From Hyphomicrobium sp. (GTDB lineage: Bacteria > Pseudomonadota > Alphaproteobacteria > Rhizobiales > Hyphomicrobiaceae): 64,000 nt of DNA. The notes under the pieces were generated by a model, which was given only the letters and a program-made list of their open reading frames with translations, did not search any database and had not been told where the DNA came from. Positions 19,180 through 27,217 of this stretch are shown here, in pieces. The DNA is taken from contig NZ_RXIZ01000007.1 in NCBI RefSeq assembly GCF_003987855.1, forward strand, positions 73,478-137,477, read 5' to 3'. The first letter of the stretch is position 1; the number at the start of each line of letters is the position of its first letter. Both the position numbers and the translations under genes were made by a program.

Positions 19180-20520
19180 CTATTCGCCGAACCAGAATTT
19201 CCAGGTTTCCTTCAGCTTCTCCGAGATCGATTTCGGCGGCTGCGTCGCGTGCGCTGCGCTGGCGACGTCGACGGTGCTCACAGGAGAGCTCGCCGGGGTC
19301 TCAGAAATAGTCGCGTGCGACCCACCCACGGTTTTGACCGGTGAATCAACCGCGGCAACGCTGACGACGGGCGATGGCGCAGGCGAAGCTTGAGCCGCCG
19401 AAGCAGGAGCCGGTGATGGAACAGGCTTGCTGTCTGCCGATTTACTCGCGGTTATCGTTGCCGGCACGGCCTCGACAGCGGACTGCTTGCCCGGCGTCGC
19501 CGGAGCCGCGGAGGGTTCCGAAGATTTCGGCGCAACGGGGAACGAAGGAACGGACGGCACCGGTGGAGCTGCAGATGCCGCATCTGGAGTCGGCGCTGAC
19601 GGCAATCCTTCCGGCTCTCCTCCCGCAGATGAAGCCTCGCTGGTCGGCGGAGTGCCTCCAACCGTTTTTACGATGCTCGATACCGGGCGCTCGGCGCCGA
19701 CCTGAGGCAGGCCCTTGGCTTCCTTTTCGATCGCCTGATCGTATTCGGCCAGCGTCGTGACCTGACCTTTGGCCGTCATATGCACGATCTTGTAGCCCTT
19801 GGCCTTCAACTCGGCGAGCAGCATCGGGACGGCCTTCGCGGTCGTCTTATGGATGTCGTGCATCAGGATGATGCCCTTGCCTCGCTTGTCGAGCTTTTGC
19901 ATCACCGACTTCACGAGGTGATCAGCCGTTTGCGGCTTGAAATCGAAGCTGTCGATGTCGGTCGAGAAGATCGCGATGTTGCGTTTTCCCAGATAAGCGA
20001 CTGCCTCTGGCGTATCGACGAGCGTCGGAAAGCGGAAAAATGGTGCCACGGCGCCGCCGACGGCACGATGCACGCCGCTGACGCCGCGCTCGATCTCGTC
20101 CTTGGCATCATCGAACGATTTGAGCTTCGCGAGGGCCTTATGGCTCCAGGTGTGGGTGCCGACCGTATTCCCGGCCTTGGCCACCTCGCGAATGATCTCC
20201 GGATAGCCGAGCGCCATCTTGCCGATGGAGAAGAACGTCCCCTTCACACACTCGTCGTTGAGCGCCTTGAGGACGGCTTCAGTGGTGTACTTCTGGGGAC
20301 CATCATCGAACGTCAGGACCACTTCCTTGTCCTGCAGGAAGTCATAGGCCTTGTAGTGCTCCATTCCGAAGCCGGGGCCGCCGGTCGTATCGATCTCGAC
20401 CGTCCGCGACACACCGAGCGTTCCGGCGCGCGGGCAAGTCGCGACCTCCTCTGCGAACGCGGGGGGCAACCCGAGAAGCGCTATCCAGCAAATGGCAAGC
20501 CCCGCCCGGCGAATGACCAT
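19180..20520 (-). CDS. Polysaccharide deacetylase (NodB domain) with Pro/Ala-rich tail
   Basis: A 446-aa exported enzyme of carbohydrate esterase family 4, which removes N-acetyl groups from chitin-like or peptidoglycan sugars. A signal peptide ends near AFA (21-23). The NodB motifs are intact: FDDGPQ (71-76, catalytic and metal Asp), HTWSH (123-127, metal His pair), and RFPT. The catalytic domain ends near 290. A low-complexity Pro/Ser/Ala/Val tail of about 130 residues follows and closes with an amphipathic KSISEKLKETWKFWFGE. ATG 20520 has GGGAGGA upstream. The tail may anchor or space the enzyme in the envelope. Confidence 0.9.
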   Translation of the reverse strand: MVIRRAGLAICWIALLGLPPAFAEEVATCPRAGTLGVSRTVEIDTTGGPGFGMEHYKAYDFLQDKEVVLTFDDGPQKYTTEAVLKALNDECVKGTFFSIGKMALGYPEIIREVAKAGNTVGTHTWSHKALAKLKSFDDAKDEIERGVSGVHRAVGGAVAPFFRFPTLVDTPEAVAYLGKRNIAIFSTDIDSFDFKPQTADHLVKSVMQKLDKRGKGIILMHDIHKTTAKAVPMLLAELKAKGYKIVHMTAKGQVTTLAEYDQAIEKEAKGLPQVGAERPVSSIVKTVGGTPPTSEASSAGGEPEGLPSAPTPDAASAAPPVPSVPSFPVAPKSSEPSAAPATPGKQSAVEAVPATITASKSADSKPVPSPAPASAAQASPAPSPVVSVAAVDSPVKTVGGSHATISETPASSPVSTVDVASAAHATQPPKSISEKLKETWKFWFGE

Positions 20521-20739
20521 GTCGTCCTCCCGTTTTTTGTTAACTGAAGGTAGCAGACTCCCTCCCGCTCGAAAGCCCAGCGTTGAAAATTCTGGGATCC
20601 GTCGCATTACGGCGTCACTGATTGGATCAAAACGAGCATATTAGGCATTGTCCGGGCTTTTGCCGCATGGAACATTGCGAACCAAAAGTGCATTCCGGCG
20701 TTTCGACGCCGTAAGAACAGGAACAGGAACCGTATTGTC

Positions 20740-21051
20740 ATGACGGCATTTTCTCGTAGCCTCGCCGCTGCAATTGCAGCCTCTGCAGCTGTCTTCTGCG
20801 GTTCGGCCGCAAACGCGTTGCCGGTCGCCAAAGCCGGGATATCCAGCCATCAGTCCGGCGTCATTACGGTCGGCGACCGTTATGATGGACGCTATCACCG
20901 GCGCTACTATGGCGGACGCAACGTCGTCCGGGCGCCGTTCACGCGAGTCGAGAGCGGCCGCCGCACGGTGGTCGATGCCCCGTTCGCACACGTCTACAGC
21001 GGTCGGCACGGCACGCATGTGGTGGCGCCTTTCGTTGATCTTTGGCGCTAG
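20740..21051 (+). CDS. Small secreted Arg/His/Tyr-rich protein
   Basis: A 103-aa protein with an N-terminal signal peptide (hydrophobic 8-26, likely cleaved after ANA). The mature part is rich in Arg, Tyr, His and Gly and contains an imperfect internal repeat: VVRAPFTRVESGR, VVDAPFAHVYSGR and VVAPFVDL. This pattern suggests short repeated beta strands. No family is recognised. The ATG at 20740 has a modest AGGA upstream. A terminator follows at 21081-21111, so this is a single-gene unit divergent from the deacetylase. Confidence 0.7.
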   Translation: MTAFSRSLAAAIAASAAVFCGSAANALPVAKAGISSHQSGVITVGDRYDGRYHRRYYGGRNVVRAPFTRVESGRRTVVDAPFAHVYSGRHGTHVVAPFVDLWR

Positions 21052-21080
21052 GCGCCTCAGCCAAACCAAGGAATAACATC

Positions 21081-21111
21081 GCGGGCTGCCCGACCGGCGG
21101 CCCGCTTCTTT
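21081..21111 (+). terminator. Intrinsic terminator
   Basis: GCGGGCTGCC (21081-21090) pairs with GGCGGCCCGC (21096-21105) over 10 bp with one G-U pair and a 5-nt loop, followed by TTCTTT. It ends the transcript of the small secreted protein gene. Confidence 0.8.
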
Positions 21112-21285
21112 ATGATGGCATTTCATGACCTGCGTCCGGCAAAATCTCGTTGGCGGAGAGACGAATAGGAGCTGAAACAATCCTGGCCTACCGGCCGACT
21201 TGGACATAATGTACCCAAACTCGCGTGATGAGACTGCTTGAGCGGGACGGGCCAAAGCAGTTCTTTTTTTGTTGGGGGTATAGAG

Positions 21286-21795
21286 ATGTTCAACCGCGTA
21301 GCGACGCCGGATCCTCGCGTTGCAGAGCCAGCTAAAACTTTGACGCCGCAAGCACCATCGATCCCTACGATGACGCCAATCAAGACGCCGGCTCCGCCGC
21401 TTTTCGGTTCGCCCATCCAGCAGCAATCCGCGGCCGCATCTATCGATGCTCCAACCTCTGTCCTCGGTCAGGACATCACGATTTCCGGCCAACAGCTCGT
21501 CATCAAGACCAAAGGTTCGCTGTTAATCGCCGGACATATCCAAGGCGACGTTCACGGTGAGACCGTCACGGTCGGCGAGACAGGCAGCGTCGTCGGCACG
21601 ATCACCGCCCGCACCATCACAGTCCAGGGAGAGGTGAGCGGCGCTCTCAAGGGCACATCGGTGAACCTCAACGCGACATCACGCGTCGACGGCGACATCG
21701 TCAAGCAGACGCTGTCGATCGACGAAGGCGCTCAATTCGACGGCAGCGTTCGCCGCGCGAAGGACGTGAGCGAAGTCACCCCAGACCTCGGCTAA
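21286..21795 (+). CDS. Bactofilin (polymer-forming cytoskeletal protein)
   Basis: A 169-aa bactofilin. These proteins form nucleotide-free filaments beneath the membrane and recruit wall enzymes in morphogenesis or stalk growth. The core beta-helix spans about 60-160 and shows the usual repeating hydrophobic/Gly pattern (LLIAGHIQGDV, GSVVGTITARTITVQGEVSGAL, SRVDGDIVKQTLSIDEGAQFDG). The first 58 residues are a disordered Pro/Thr-rich arm. ATG 21286 follows a GGGGG ribosome-binding site; 16 codons upstream in frame are not homologous. A budding or stalked relative such as Hyphomicrobium would fit, but this is inference. Confidence 0.92.
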   Translation: MFNRVATPDPRVAEPAKTLTPQAPSIPTMTPIKTPAPPLFGSPIQQQSAAASIDAPTSVLGQDITISGQQLVIKTKGSLLIAGHIQGDVHGETVTVGETGSVVGTITARTITVQGEVSGALKGTSVNLNATSRVDGDIVKQTLSIDEGAQFDGSVRRAKDVSEVTPDLG

Positions 21796-21886
21796 CATCT
21801 AAGCTTTCGGGCATACACGCGGTGATGTTCGCTTTCGGCGATCATCACCATTTCCGCATTGTCCCTGCGCTGTCCTCGCCGGCTTA

Positions 21887-22198
21887 TTAGTAGAAGCCGC
21901 GGCCGGGAACAGGCGTGACCTCGCTGCAGGTCTCCTTGATCCGGATGTCCTGACCGACGAACCGGCACAGCCGCTGCTTCACCATAGGGTTGTTCCGAAC
22001 TTCCGCGGCTGACGCCGAGAACCCGTATTCGCGCGCCACTTGCGCGACGAGCGCATCCTGGCAATAGGGCGTCGACAACCACGAGCCCTGGACGAGCTGA
22101 AACCCATTCTTGCACGGAATTTCAGCCTCCGCCGCGGGCGCGAGACTGCCGAGGACTGCGCCAGCCGTCGCTGCGACGATCATCATTCGTGAAGACAT
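21887..22198 (-). CDS. Small secreted Cys-containing protein
   Basis: A 103-aa protein with a signal peptide (hydrophobic 5-25, cleaved near AEA) and a mature part of about 77 residues with four Cys (PCKNG, YCQDA, LCRFV, TCSEV), which could form two disulfides in the periplasm. The IPCKNGFQLVQGSWLSTPYCQD start of the mature region resembles a family of short uncharacterised proteins I have seen in Rhizobiales. Function unknown. It is convergent with the bactofilin gene and divergent from corA. Confidence 0.75.
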   Translation of the reverse strand: MSSRMMIVAATAGAVLGSLAPAAEAEIPCKNGFQLVQGSWLSTPYCQDALVAQVAREYGFSASAAEVRNNPMVKQRLCRFVGQDIRIKETCSEVTPVPGRGFY

Positions 22199-22378
22199 GA
22201 GAATCGCTCCAATTGGAAAGCCAAGCCGTCATATCGGACTTACGGCCCGTGGACAAACGGACCGAACCCAAACTCGGCTATTTGCTAGAGTTGCCCACGG
22301 CCAAACGTCGTGAAAATGCCTTCCGCCTGATGATATCGGACGATCCAGTCCCCACGCATGACGCAATGAGGTTGATCA

Positions 22379-23344
22379 ATGATAACGGTCTATGACGCCG
22401 TAGGCAGCAAGCTGATCCAGCGCGGCGATATGGGTGATCTTGCGTCGGCGGTCTGGATTGACCTCGTAAACCCCGGTGACGACGAAGATAAAGTTATCGA
22501 GCAGGCGCTCGGCATAGAAATTCCGACCCGGTCCGAGATGCGCGAGATCGAAGCCTCGAACCGCTTCTATACCGAAAACGGCGCCTACTACATGACCAGC
22601 ATCATTCTGCACCACAACGGCCAGGAAGTGCCGCTGACATCGGTCATCACCTTTATCCTATCCGGCGTCCATCTGATCACTGTGCGGTATGCGGAACCGC
22701 GCGCTTTTCCGATTTATGTCGCCCGCGCCGCAAAAGGTGACGTCGATTGCGTGACGGGTGCAGGCGTCATGGTCGGGCTGGTGGAGATGCTTATCGAAAG
22801 GGAAGCTGACCTCATCGAGCGCGTGCAGGACGAGGTTGAGCGTATCGCCCCGCTCGTATTTGGCCAAAAGGGTCAGAACTCCCATAACCGCCGTCTCGAC
22901 GTGTTACTGCGGACAGTGGGAAAGGAGGGCGACATCATCGCCCGAGCCCAGGAAAGTGCCAATTCGCTGCATCGCCTGTCGCTCTACTTCGCCAATGCCG
23001 CGCGCGAACGCAAAGACGACCCGCGCGTGGTCGGCCGTATCGAAGCTTCCAACCACGACATCCTGTCATTGATGGAGAGCATGCGGTTCCTGTCTTCGCG
23101 CACGAATTTCCTTCTCGATGCGACCCTCGGCATGATCTCCACCGAGCAGAACCAGATCATCAAACTGTTCTCGGTGATGGCGGTGATGCTGATGCCGCCG
23201 ACGCTTGTCGCATCGATCTACGGCATGAACTTCAAGAACATGCCCGAATTGGATTTTCCCTACGGATATCCAATGGCTCTTGTCCTGATGTTCATTTCAG
23301 GCCTGGTGCCCTTCATCTACTTCAAGAGGAAGGGTTGGCTTTAA
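22379..23344 (+). CDS. corA: CorA-family divalent cation transporter
   Basis: A 321-aa magnesium (or cobalt/nickel) channel of the CorA family, which works as an inner-membrane homopentamer. The signature YGMNF (281-285) lies at the end of the first of two C-terminal membrane segments, and the second ends in the basic FKRKGWL that closes many CorA proteins. The N-terminal 240 residues form the cytoplasmic funnel with a long stalk helix. The start is ATG 22379 behind a GAGG. The window offers no Mg-sensing leader that I can identify. Confidence 0.95.
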   Translation: MITVYDAVGSKLIQRGDMGDLASAVWIDLVNPGDDEDKVIEQALGIEIPTRSEMREIEASNRFYTENGAYYMTSIILHHNGQEVPLTSVITFILSGVHLITVRYAEPRAFPIYVARAAKGDVDCVTGAGVMVGLVEMLIEREADLIERVQDEVERIAPLVFGQKGQNSHNRRLDVLLRTVGKEGDIIARAQESANSLHRLSLYFANAARERKDDPRVVGRIEASNHDILSLMESMRFLSSRTNFLLDATLGMISTEQNQIIKLFSVMAVMLMPPTLVASIYGMNFKNMPELDFPYGYPMALVLMFISGLVPFIYFKRKGWL

Positions 23345-23594
23345 GCGCGAGCGGAAGCCCACCATCGCCTCTCCACACGCGGACAAGCGGTCGGCTGAAA
23401 CGCCTTCCCAAAGAACCCATCGTAGTTAATTGTTTGGTAAACGAAATCTGCCGATCGGCAGCGTTATGGTTCTCGTTCCGTCAACATCCGTCGAATTCTG
23501 CGACCTGGCGTCGCGCAACCTAAAAGTGCAGTTAAAATTGACGATACTTTTCCGAGAGTTACCAATTATGGTTAAAATGAGATAGCATCCATGG

Positions 23595-23830
23595 GTTGAC
23601 CGCAGAGCTCCAGCGGTGCTCGTTGCGCTCTGCCAGGACGGGGGTTAACCCCAGTCAACAGCACGAGCAGCAGTAAGAACTGGGTTCTGGAGTTCAGTTA
23701 CGGGTCACACTGGGGTTTCCAACTACGGGCTACTTTCTCCCAACTTGAAGAACGGTGCCGCCACCGAGGCGGTTGATCCGTGATCGCCGAAGTCAGCTGA
23801 TCACGGCGGGGGAAACCGCTCATTCGACCC
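23595..23830 (+). promoter_or_regulatory. Structured leader of rlpA, candidate RNA element
   Basis: This stretch before the first rlpA contains many nested complementary segments. GTTGAC (23595-23600) pairs with GTCAAC (23654-23659) and would close a three-way junction holding GCAGAGC/GCTCTGC and the perfect palindrome GGGGTTAACCCC (23641-23652). Further down are GCCGCC/GGCGG and CCGTGATC/GATCACGG, followed by GCGGGGGAAACC. The element ends about 30 nt before the rlpA ribosome-binding site. It looks like a folded cis-regulatory RNA but does not match any riboswitch I can name with confidence. Confidence 0.4.
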
Positions 23831-23865
23831 GAAACCACTGCTGCTCCTAGATGAAGGAGTGCACT

Positions 23866-24405
23866 ATGCGTTCGACGTTTGCCGCAGCGGCAATTGCGTT
23901 GGTGGGGATCACGGCTGCTGCCATGCCCGCAGACGCCCATTCCAGGTGCGAAGGATCACGCTACGCGTGCAGCTCGCATCACAAAGCCAAGACGGTGTAT
24001 CGCCAATCTTCTTACAAGTCGTACCACAAGCACACGAACTCCCGGTACGCCTATAAGACGTCCCGGAAGAACTATGCACAGGGTGCGTCGCGTAAACGCC
24101 ACTATGCGAGCGGCGGCGGCGGCAGCGCCGGCGGCGGCATGGCATCCTACTACTGGCAGGGCCAGCAGACCGCATCGGGCGCCCGCTTCAATCCCGATGG
24201 CCTGACGGCTGCCCATCGTTCTCTGCCGTTCGGCACGCGCGTCCGCGTGACCAACCAGTCGAACGGCCAGTCGGTCGTCGTCGTCATCAACGATCGTGGA
24301 CCGTTCGTCGGCGGCCGCGTCATCGATCTCTCCCGCGGCGCTGCCCGGGCGATCAGCATGACGGGCGCGGGCGTTGCCCGGGTTTCGCTGCAAGTCCTGA
24401 ACTAA
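23866..24405 (+). CDS. rlpA: RlpA-like septal ring lytic transglycosylase (first paralogue)
   Basis: A 179-aa secreted protein with a double-psi beta-barrel domain (about 90-179), the RlpA fold that cleaves denuded peptidoglycan strands in some bacteria. The DPBB hallmarks are all visible: [33 protein letters not shown], and INDRGPF with the catalytic-type Asp. A signal peptide ends near ADA (22-24). The linker (25-85) is rich in Tyr, Lys, His, Ser and Gly. There is no lipobox and no SPOR domain, unlike E. coli RlpA. ATG 23866 has AAGGAG at 23854. A terminator follows at 24432-24470. Confidence 0.88.
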   Translation: MRSTFAAAAIALVGITAAAMPADAHSRCEGSRYACSSHHKAKTVYRQSSYKSYHKHTNSRYAYKTSRKNYAQGASRKRHYASGGGGSAGGGMASYYWQGQQTASGARFNPDGLTAAHRSLPFGTRVRVTNQSNGQSVVVVINDRGPFVGGRVIDLSRGAARAISMTGAGVARVSLQVLN

Positions 24406-24431
24406 TCAGAGGTTTATGCTCTGAATTCTCC

Positions 24432-24470
24432 TCGGGAGGCGTTGATAAGCAGCGTCTCCCGACGTTTTTT
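24432..24470 (+). terminator. Intrinsic terminator after the first rlpA
   Basis: TCGGGAGGCG (24432-24441) pairs with CGTCTCCCGA (24453-24462) over 10 bp with one G-U pair, then CGTTTTTT. It lies 27 nt after the stop and separates the two rlpA paralogues into different transcripts. Confidence 0.85.
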
Positions 24471-24528
24471 CGCCATTGGAATCGTCATACTCGCTAAACG
24501 TTCGGGGACAGTTCCGGGGGGAATTTGC

Positions 24529-25206
24529 GTGCGCCGAAGCATTCGCGTTGCTTATATCTTTGCATTGACGACTCCGGCCATTTGCTCCGCAGCGGTTTCG
24601 TCTCAGGCCCAATCCCTGTCCGACGCCCAAGCTTCGTTCGCCGGTTTGACGTCTCCACCCGCCCCCGCAGCGCCCGTTGCGGCCGCCGTGGGCACATGGT
24701 CGACCGTCACCGCAGCCGACCCGCCCAAGCCCGCAGCGGCATCCCCGCAGTTTGATCATTGGCAGGCCAAGATCACGTTTTTGAAGCCGTCGTTCGCGGC
24801 GCAGAAAAAAGCCGCAACGCCTACATCGGTCCCAATTACGCACAGCATGGACGGACTTGCCTCGTATTACGGCAAAGGCAAGCTGACGGCGACGGGCGAG
24901 ACCTTCAATCCTGCCGACCTGACAGCTGCCCATAGGACCCTGCCGTTCGGCACCCGAGTGCGGGTAACGCGTGTTGATACGGGACAGAGTATCATTGTCC
25001 GCATCAACGATCGTGGCCCGTTCAAGCCTGGACGGGTCATCGACCTTTCACAACGTGCTGCCGAGGATTTGCGCATTACCGACAAGGGGCTCGCCGCCGT
25101 CAAGCTCGAGGTGGTCGATCGGGACGTTCCGGGAAGTGCCGTACCCGCGCCCGCCCCTGAGCCCCATCTTGTCGAGAACGTCGCTCAGCGCTCGCTGCGC
25201 CGGTAA
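24529..25206 (+). CDS. RlpA-like protein (second paralogue)
   Basis: A 225-aa RlpA-fold protein whose DPBB domain (about 110-200) is close to that of the upstream paralogue: [37 protein letters not shown] and INDRGPFKPGRVIDLS. A signal peptide precedes a Pro/Ala-rich linker, and a short Pro-rich tail ends in RSLRR. GTG 24529 is chosen because GGGGGG lies just upstream and the signal peptide follows at once; the open frame reaches back into the terminator and is rejected. The 3' end overlaps the convergent LprI-like gene by 22 nt. Confidence 0.85.
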   Translation: MRRSIRVAYIFALTTPAICSAAVSSQAQSLSDAQASFAGLTSPPAPAAPVAAAVGTWSTVTAADPPKPAAASPQFDHWQAKITFLKPSFAAQKKAATPTSVPITHSMDGLASYYGKGKLTATGETFNPADLTAAHRTLPFGTRVRVTRVDTGQSIIVRINDRGPFKPGRVIDLSQRAAEDLRITDKGLAAVKLEVVDRDVPGSAVPAPAPEPHLVENVAQRSLRR

Positions 25207-25568
25207 GCCTCCTCAAGGCGGGATTCCAGCACGCTGATCTGGTCAAGATAGGCGCCGCGAATGCATTCGGTGTCACGGCCGCAGCTATCGCGCGCATCGA
25301 GGAACTGCCGCTGGTAGGTCTTCAGGTCATTTCGTTGATAACGATTGCCATAGGCAGCTTTCAGATCGGCGTAGAGCGCGTTCATGCGCTCATCAAGCGA
25401 AGAGAGGCGATCACTCCCGCAGATCGCCCGCTCGGATGCGTAGCGGGCATCCCGGCAGTCGAACTCCTGCGCACCTGCTGGACGAACACTCGTCGCCATG
25501 GCCGCCAGCGCCAACAGCGCCGCCGCCGAAACGCCCGCCGCCAATTTCAAGGTAACCGTATCCGACAT
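25185..25568 (-). CDS. LprI-like secreted protein (DUF1311 type)
   Basis: A 127-aa protein with a signal peptide (hydrophobic 10-28, cleaved near AGA-QE) and a mature domain of the LprI/DUF1311 kind: FDCRDARYASERAIC, LDERMNALYADL and RDSCGRDTECIRGAYLDQI. The paired Cys are typical. Some family members inhibit lysozyme, which would fit a location beside two peptidoglycan enzymes, but inhibition is not shown. Its end overlaps the second rlpA gene on the opposite strand, so the two transcripts would be antisense at their tails. Confidence 0.82.
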   Translation of the reverse strand: MSDTVTLKLAAGVSAAALLALAAMATSVRPAGAQEFDCRDARYASERAICGSDRLSSLDERMNALYADLKAAYGNRYQRNDLKTYQRQFLDARDSCGRDTECIRGAYLDQISVLESRLEEAYRRSER

Positions 25569-25703
25569 GATGCCCCTCTTCGTGTTCGCACTTACTCCAA
25601 GTGCGGCATCGCCCCAGCGGCGACGTCAGGAAGAGTGCCCAATTCCGAACCGAAAGATGAGGCCGTTAACCCCTAGCGGGCGGCAATCGGAAGAAGGCGG
25701 AAA

Positions 25704-26591
25704 ATGACCTCGGATTCCGATTGCTTCCAATCGGTAAAAATCGGTAATTTCCAGCAACGGCGGCCGCGCCCGCTCCACTCACATCCTTTGGTCATGAAGA
25801 AAGCTGCCGTCCCGCTCCCGCCCGCCACCACGCGCTCCGAGGCGCTCGAGCGCGTCAAGACCGCGATGGTCGAGAAGAAGTTGACGCAAGCCGAACTTGC
25901 CGATGCCGCCGACTGCCACGAGAAGACGATTCAGAACCTGCTCGGCGGGCGTTCCGTACGCGATCAAACACTCTTCGATGTGTGCATGGTGCTGGGCCTC
26001 GACTTTCACGGCCTGCGCGATGCCTGGCATGGCGAAACGGTCGCGGTGGAGAGCGTCAACGGCCCGCTCGAGCTCAAGGGCCATGGCGGCGGCATCGCGC
26101 CGATCTATATGGGCGCTTACACTCAGGCGGCCGTCGATCACTACATCGGCAGCTATCTGACGCTTCGCCGGTCCTTCTCCCTGCCCGACACGATCGTGGC
26201 TTACCGCACCGACATCAGTTGGGACCCGGAATGGCCGAGCCTTCTGTTCCAGGAACGCGATCGCCCTGACGCATCCTATGCGCACCGCGGCCGGCTTTAC
26301 ATTCCCGCTTCAGCCAGTTTCATCCACCTCGTCTCCCTGACGAAGGGTGCAATGCGCATGGTGGTGGTTTCCCAACTCGATCGCGCCGGCGAGATGCGCG
26401 GCATCATCACGACGCTCTATAAGCAGCGCGCCTCATTCATTCCCGTGGCGACGGCTATCCTCTACGCCCAGCGCCAGAACTTCGATGGCTGTCCATTAGG
26501 CGAAATCACGCCGAAGGTTTCGGCGTACGAAGAATACAAGCGTCTGCTTGATGAAACGGTCACCGAGGGTTACGCGCACCTCGTCGGCTGA
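25704..26591 (+). CDS. XRE-family transcriptional regulator with a large C-terminal domain
   Basis: A 295-aa protein. A helix-turn-helix of the XRE type spans about 48-92 (KLTQAELADAADCHEKTIQNLLGGRSVRDQTLFDVC). The rest (about 115-290) is an uncharacterised domain, rich in aromatics, that may sense a ligand or form the oligomer. ATG 25704 has AAGGCGGAA upstream and is used here, but the first 30 residues look unrelated to the family and ATG 25794 is a real alternative. The target genes are unknown; no clear operator is seen. Confidence 0.78.
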   Translation: MTSDSDCFQSVKIGNFQQRRPRPLHSHPLVMKKAAVPLPPATTRSEALERVKTAMVEKKLTQAELADAADCHEKTIQNLLGGRSVRDQTLFDVCMVLGLDFHGLRDAWHGETVAVESVNGPLELKGHGGGIAPIYMGAYTQAAVDHYIGSYLTLRRSFSLPDTIVAYRTDISWDPEWPSLLFQERDRPDASYAHRGRLYIPASASFIHLVSLTKGAMRMVVVSQLDRAGEMRGIITTLYKQRASFIPVATAILYAQRQNFDGCPLGEITPKVSAYEEYKRLLDETVTEGYAHLVG

Positions 26592-26607
26592 CGTTGGCCG
26601 GCAAGAC

Positions 26608-27132
26608 CTATGATTTCTGCTCAAAGAAATAATTGTCGAGCAGGTACTTCAAGCTCCGCGACCAGGACTGGTCCGTGTTGCCGCGAATGTCGACGCTCTT
26701 GATGTAGACGTACTTATCGCTCGCCACGTCGGCGACGTAGACGTTCATATTGAGGATCAGGTTCGAGACCTTCTGGACCACGATCCACGCCACCCGGTCG
26801 GCCTTGAGCGTCCTGCCGTAATCGGCCTCGCATCCGCCGCAATGACCGAGCGGCTGACCCCGATTGACCTTGGACAGCATCTCCTCCGGCACCTGTACGA
26901 TCTCATAGTGGCCAGAGGCTGCGAGCGTTGATGTGAATTGCTTGCCGATTGCCGCCATTCGGCTTTGCTCGGCATCGGTGGTCGGCTCCAAGCCTTCATT
27001 ATCGTTCTGCAGCAGAACGCCCAGGAATGCGAGGCGTGTTGGCGTCGGCTCAGCCGATACGGTGGCCGCACTGAGGATCGGCACCAGAAGAGCGACCATT
27101 AGGGCAGTGACGATACGCAAGGGTCGGAACAT
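26608..27132 (-). CDS. DUF2380-like secreted protein
   Basis: A 174-aa protein with a signal peptide (hydrophobic 8-24, cleaved near VSA) and a mature domain resembling the DUF2380/DUF3280 group: RLAFLGVLLQND, then GKQFTSTLAASGHYEIV, a CGGC pair, RTLKADRVAWIVVQKVSNLILNMNVYVADV. Relatives occur in methylotrophs and other alphaproteobacteria with no settled function. The CGGC pair could bind a metal or form a disulfide. Met 27132 is chosen because it directly precedes the signal peptide; upstream Mets at 27150 and 27213 are in frame. It is convergent with the XRE regulator (16-nt gap). Confidence 0.7.
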   Translation of the reverse strand: MFRPLRIVTALMVALLVPILSAATVSAEPTPTRLAFLGVLLQNDNEGLEPTTDAEQSRMAAIGKQFTSTLAASGHYEIVQVPEEMLSKVNRGQPLGHCGGCEADYGRTLKADRVAWIVVQKVSNLILNMNVYVADVASDKYVYIKSVDIRGNTDQSWSRSLKYLLDNYFFEQKS

Positions 27133-27217
27133 GGAAGGAACCTCGTTCATAAGGTCCCAACGGTTCGACGCGACAATAGTTGCCCTACCTCTTGCATCGA
27201 GCTTCGCCGCCAAGCTC

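Noticed and set aside
23771..23830. Possible c-di-AMP (ydaO) riboswitch before the first rlpA.
   Set aside because: Only the 5' half is suggestive; the conserved 3' half is absent and c-di-AMP synthesis is not expected in alphaproteobacteria. Kept only as an unnamed structured leader.
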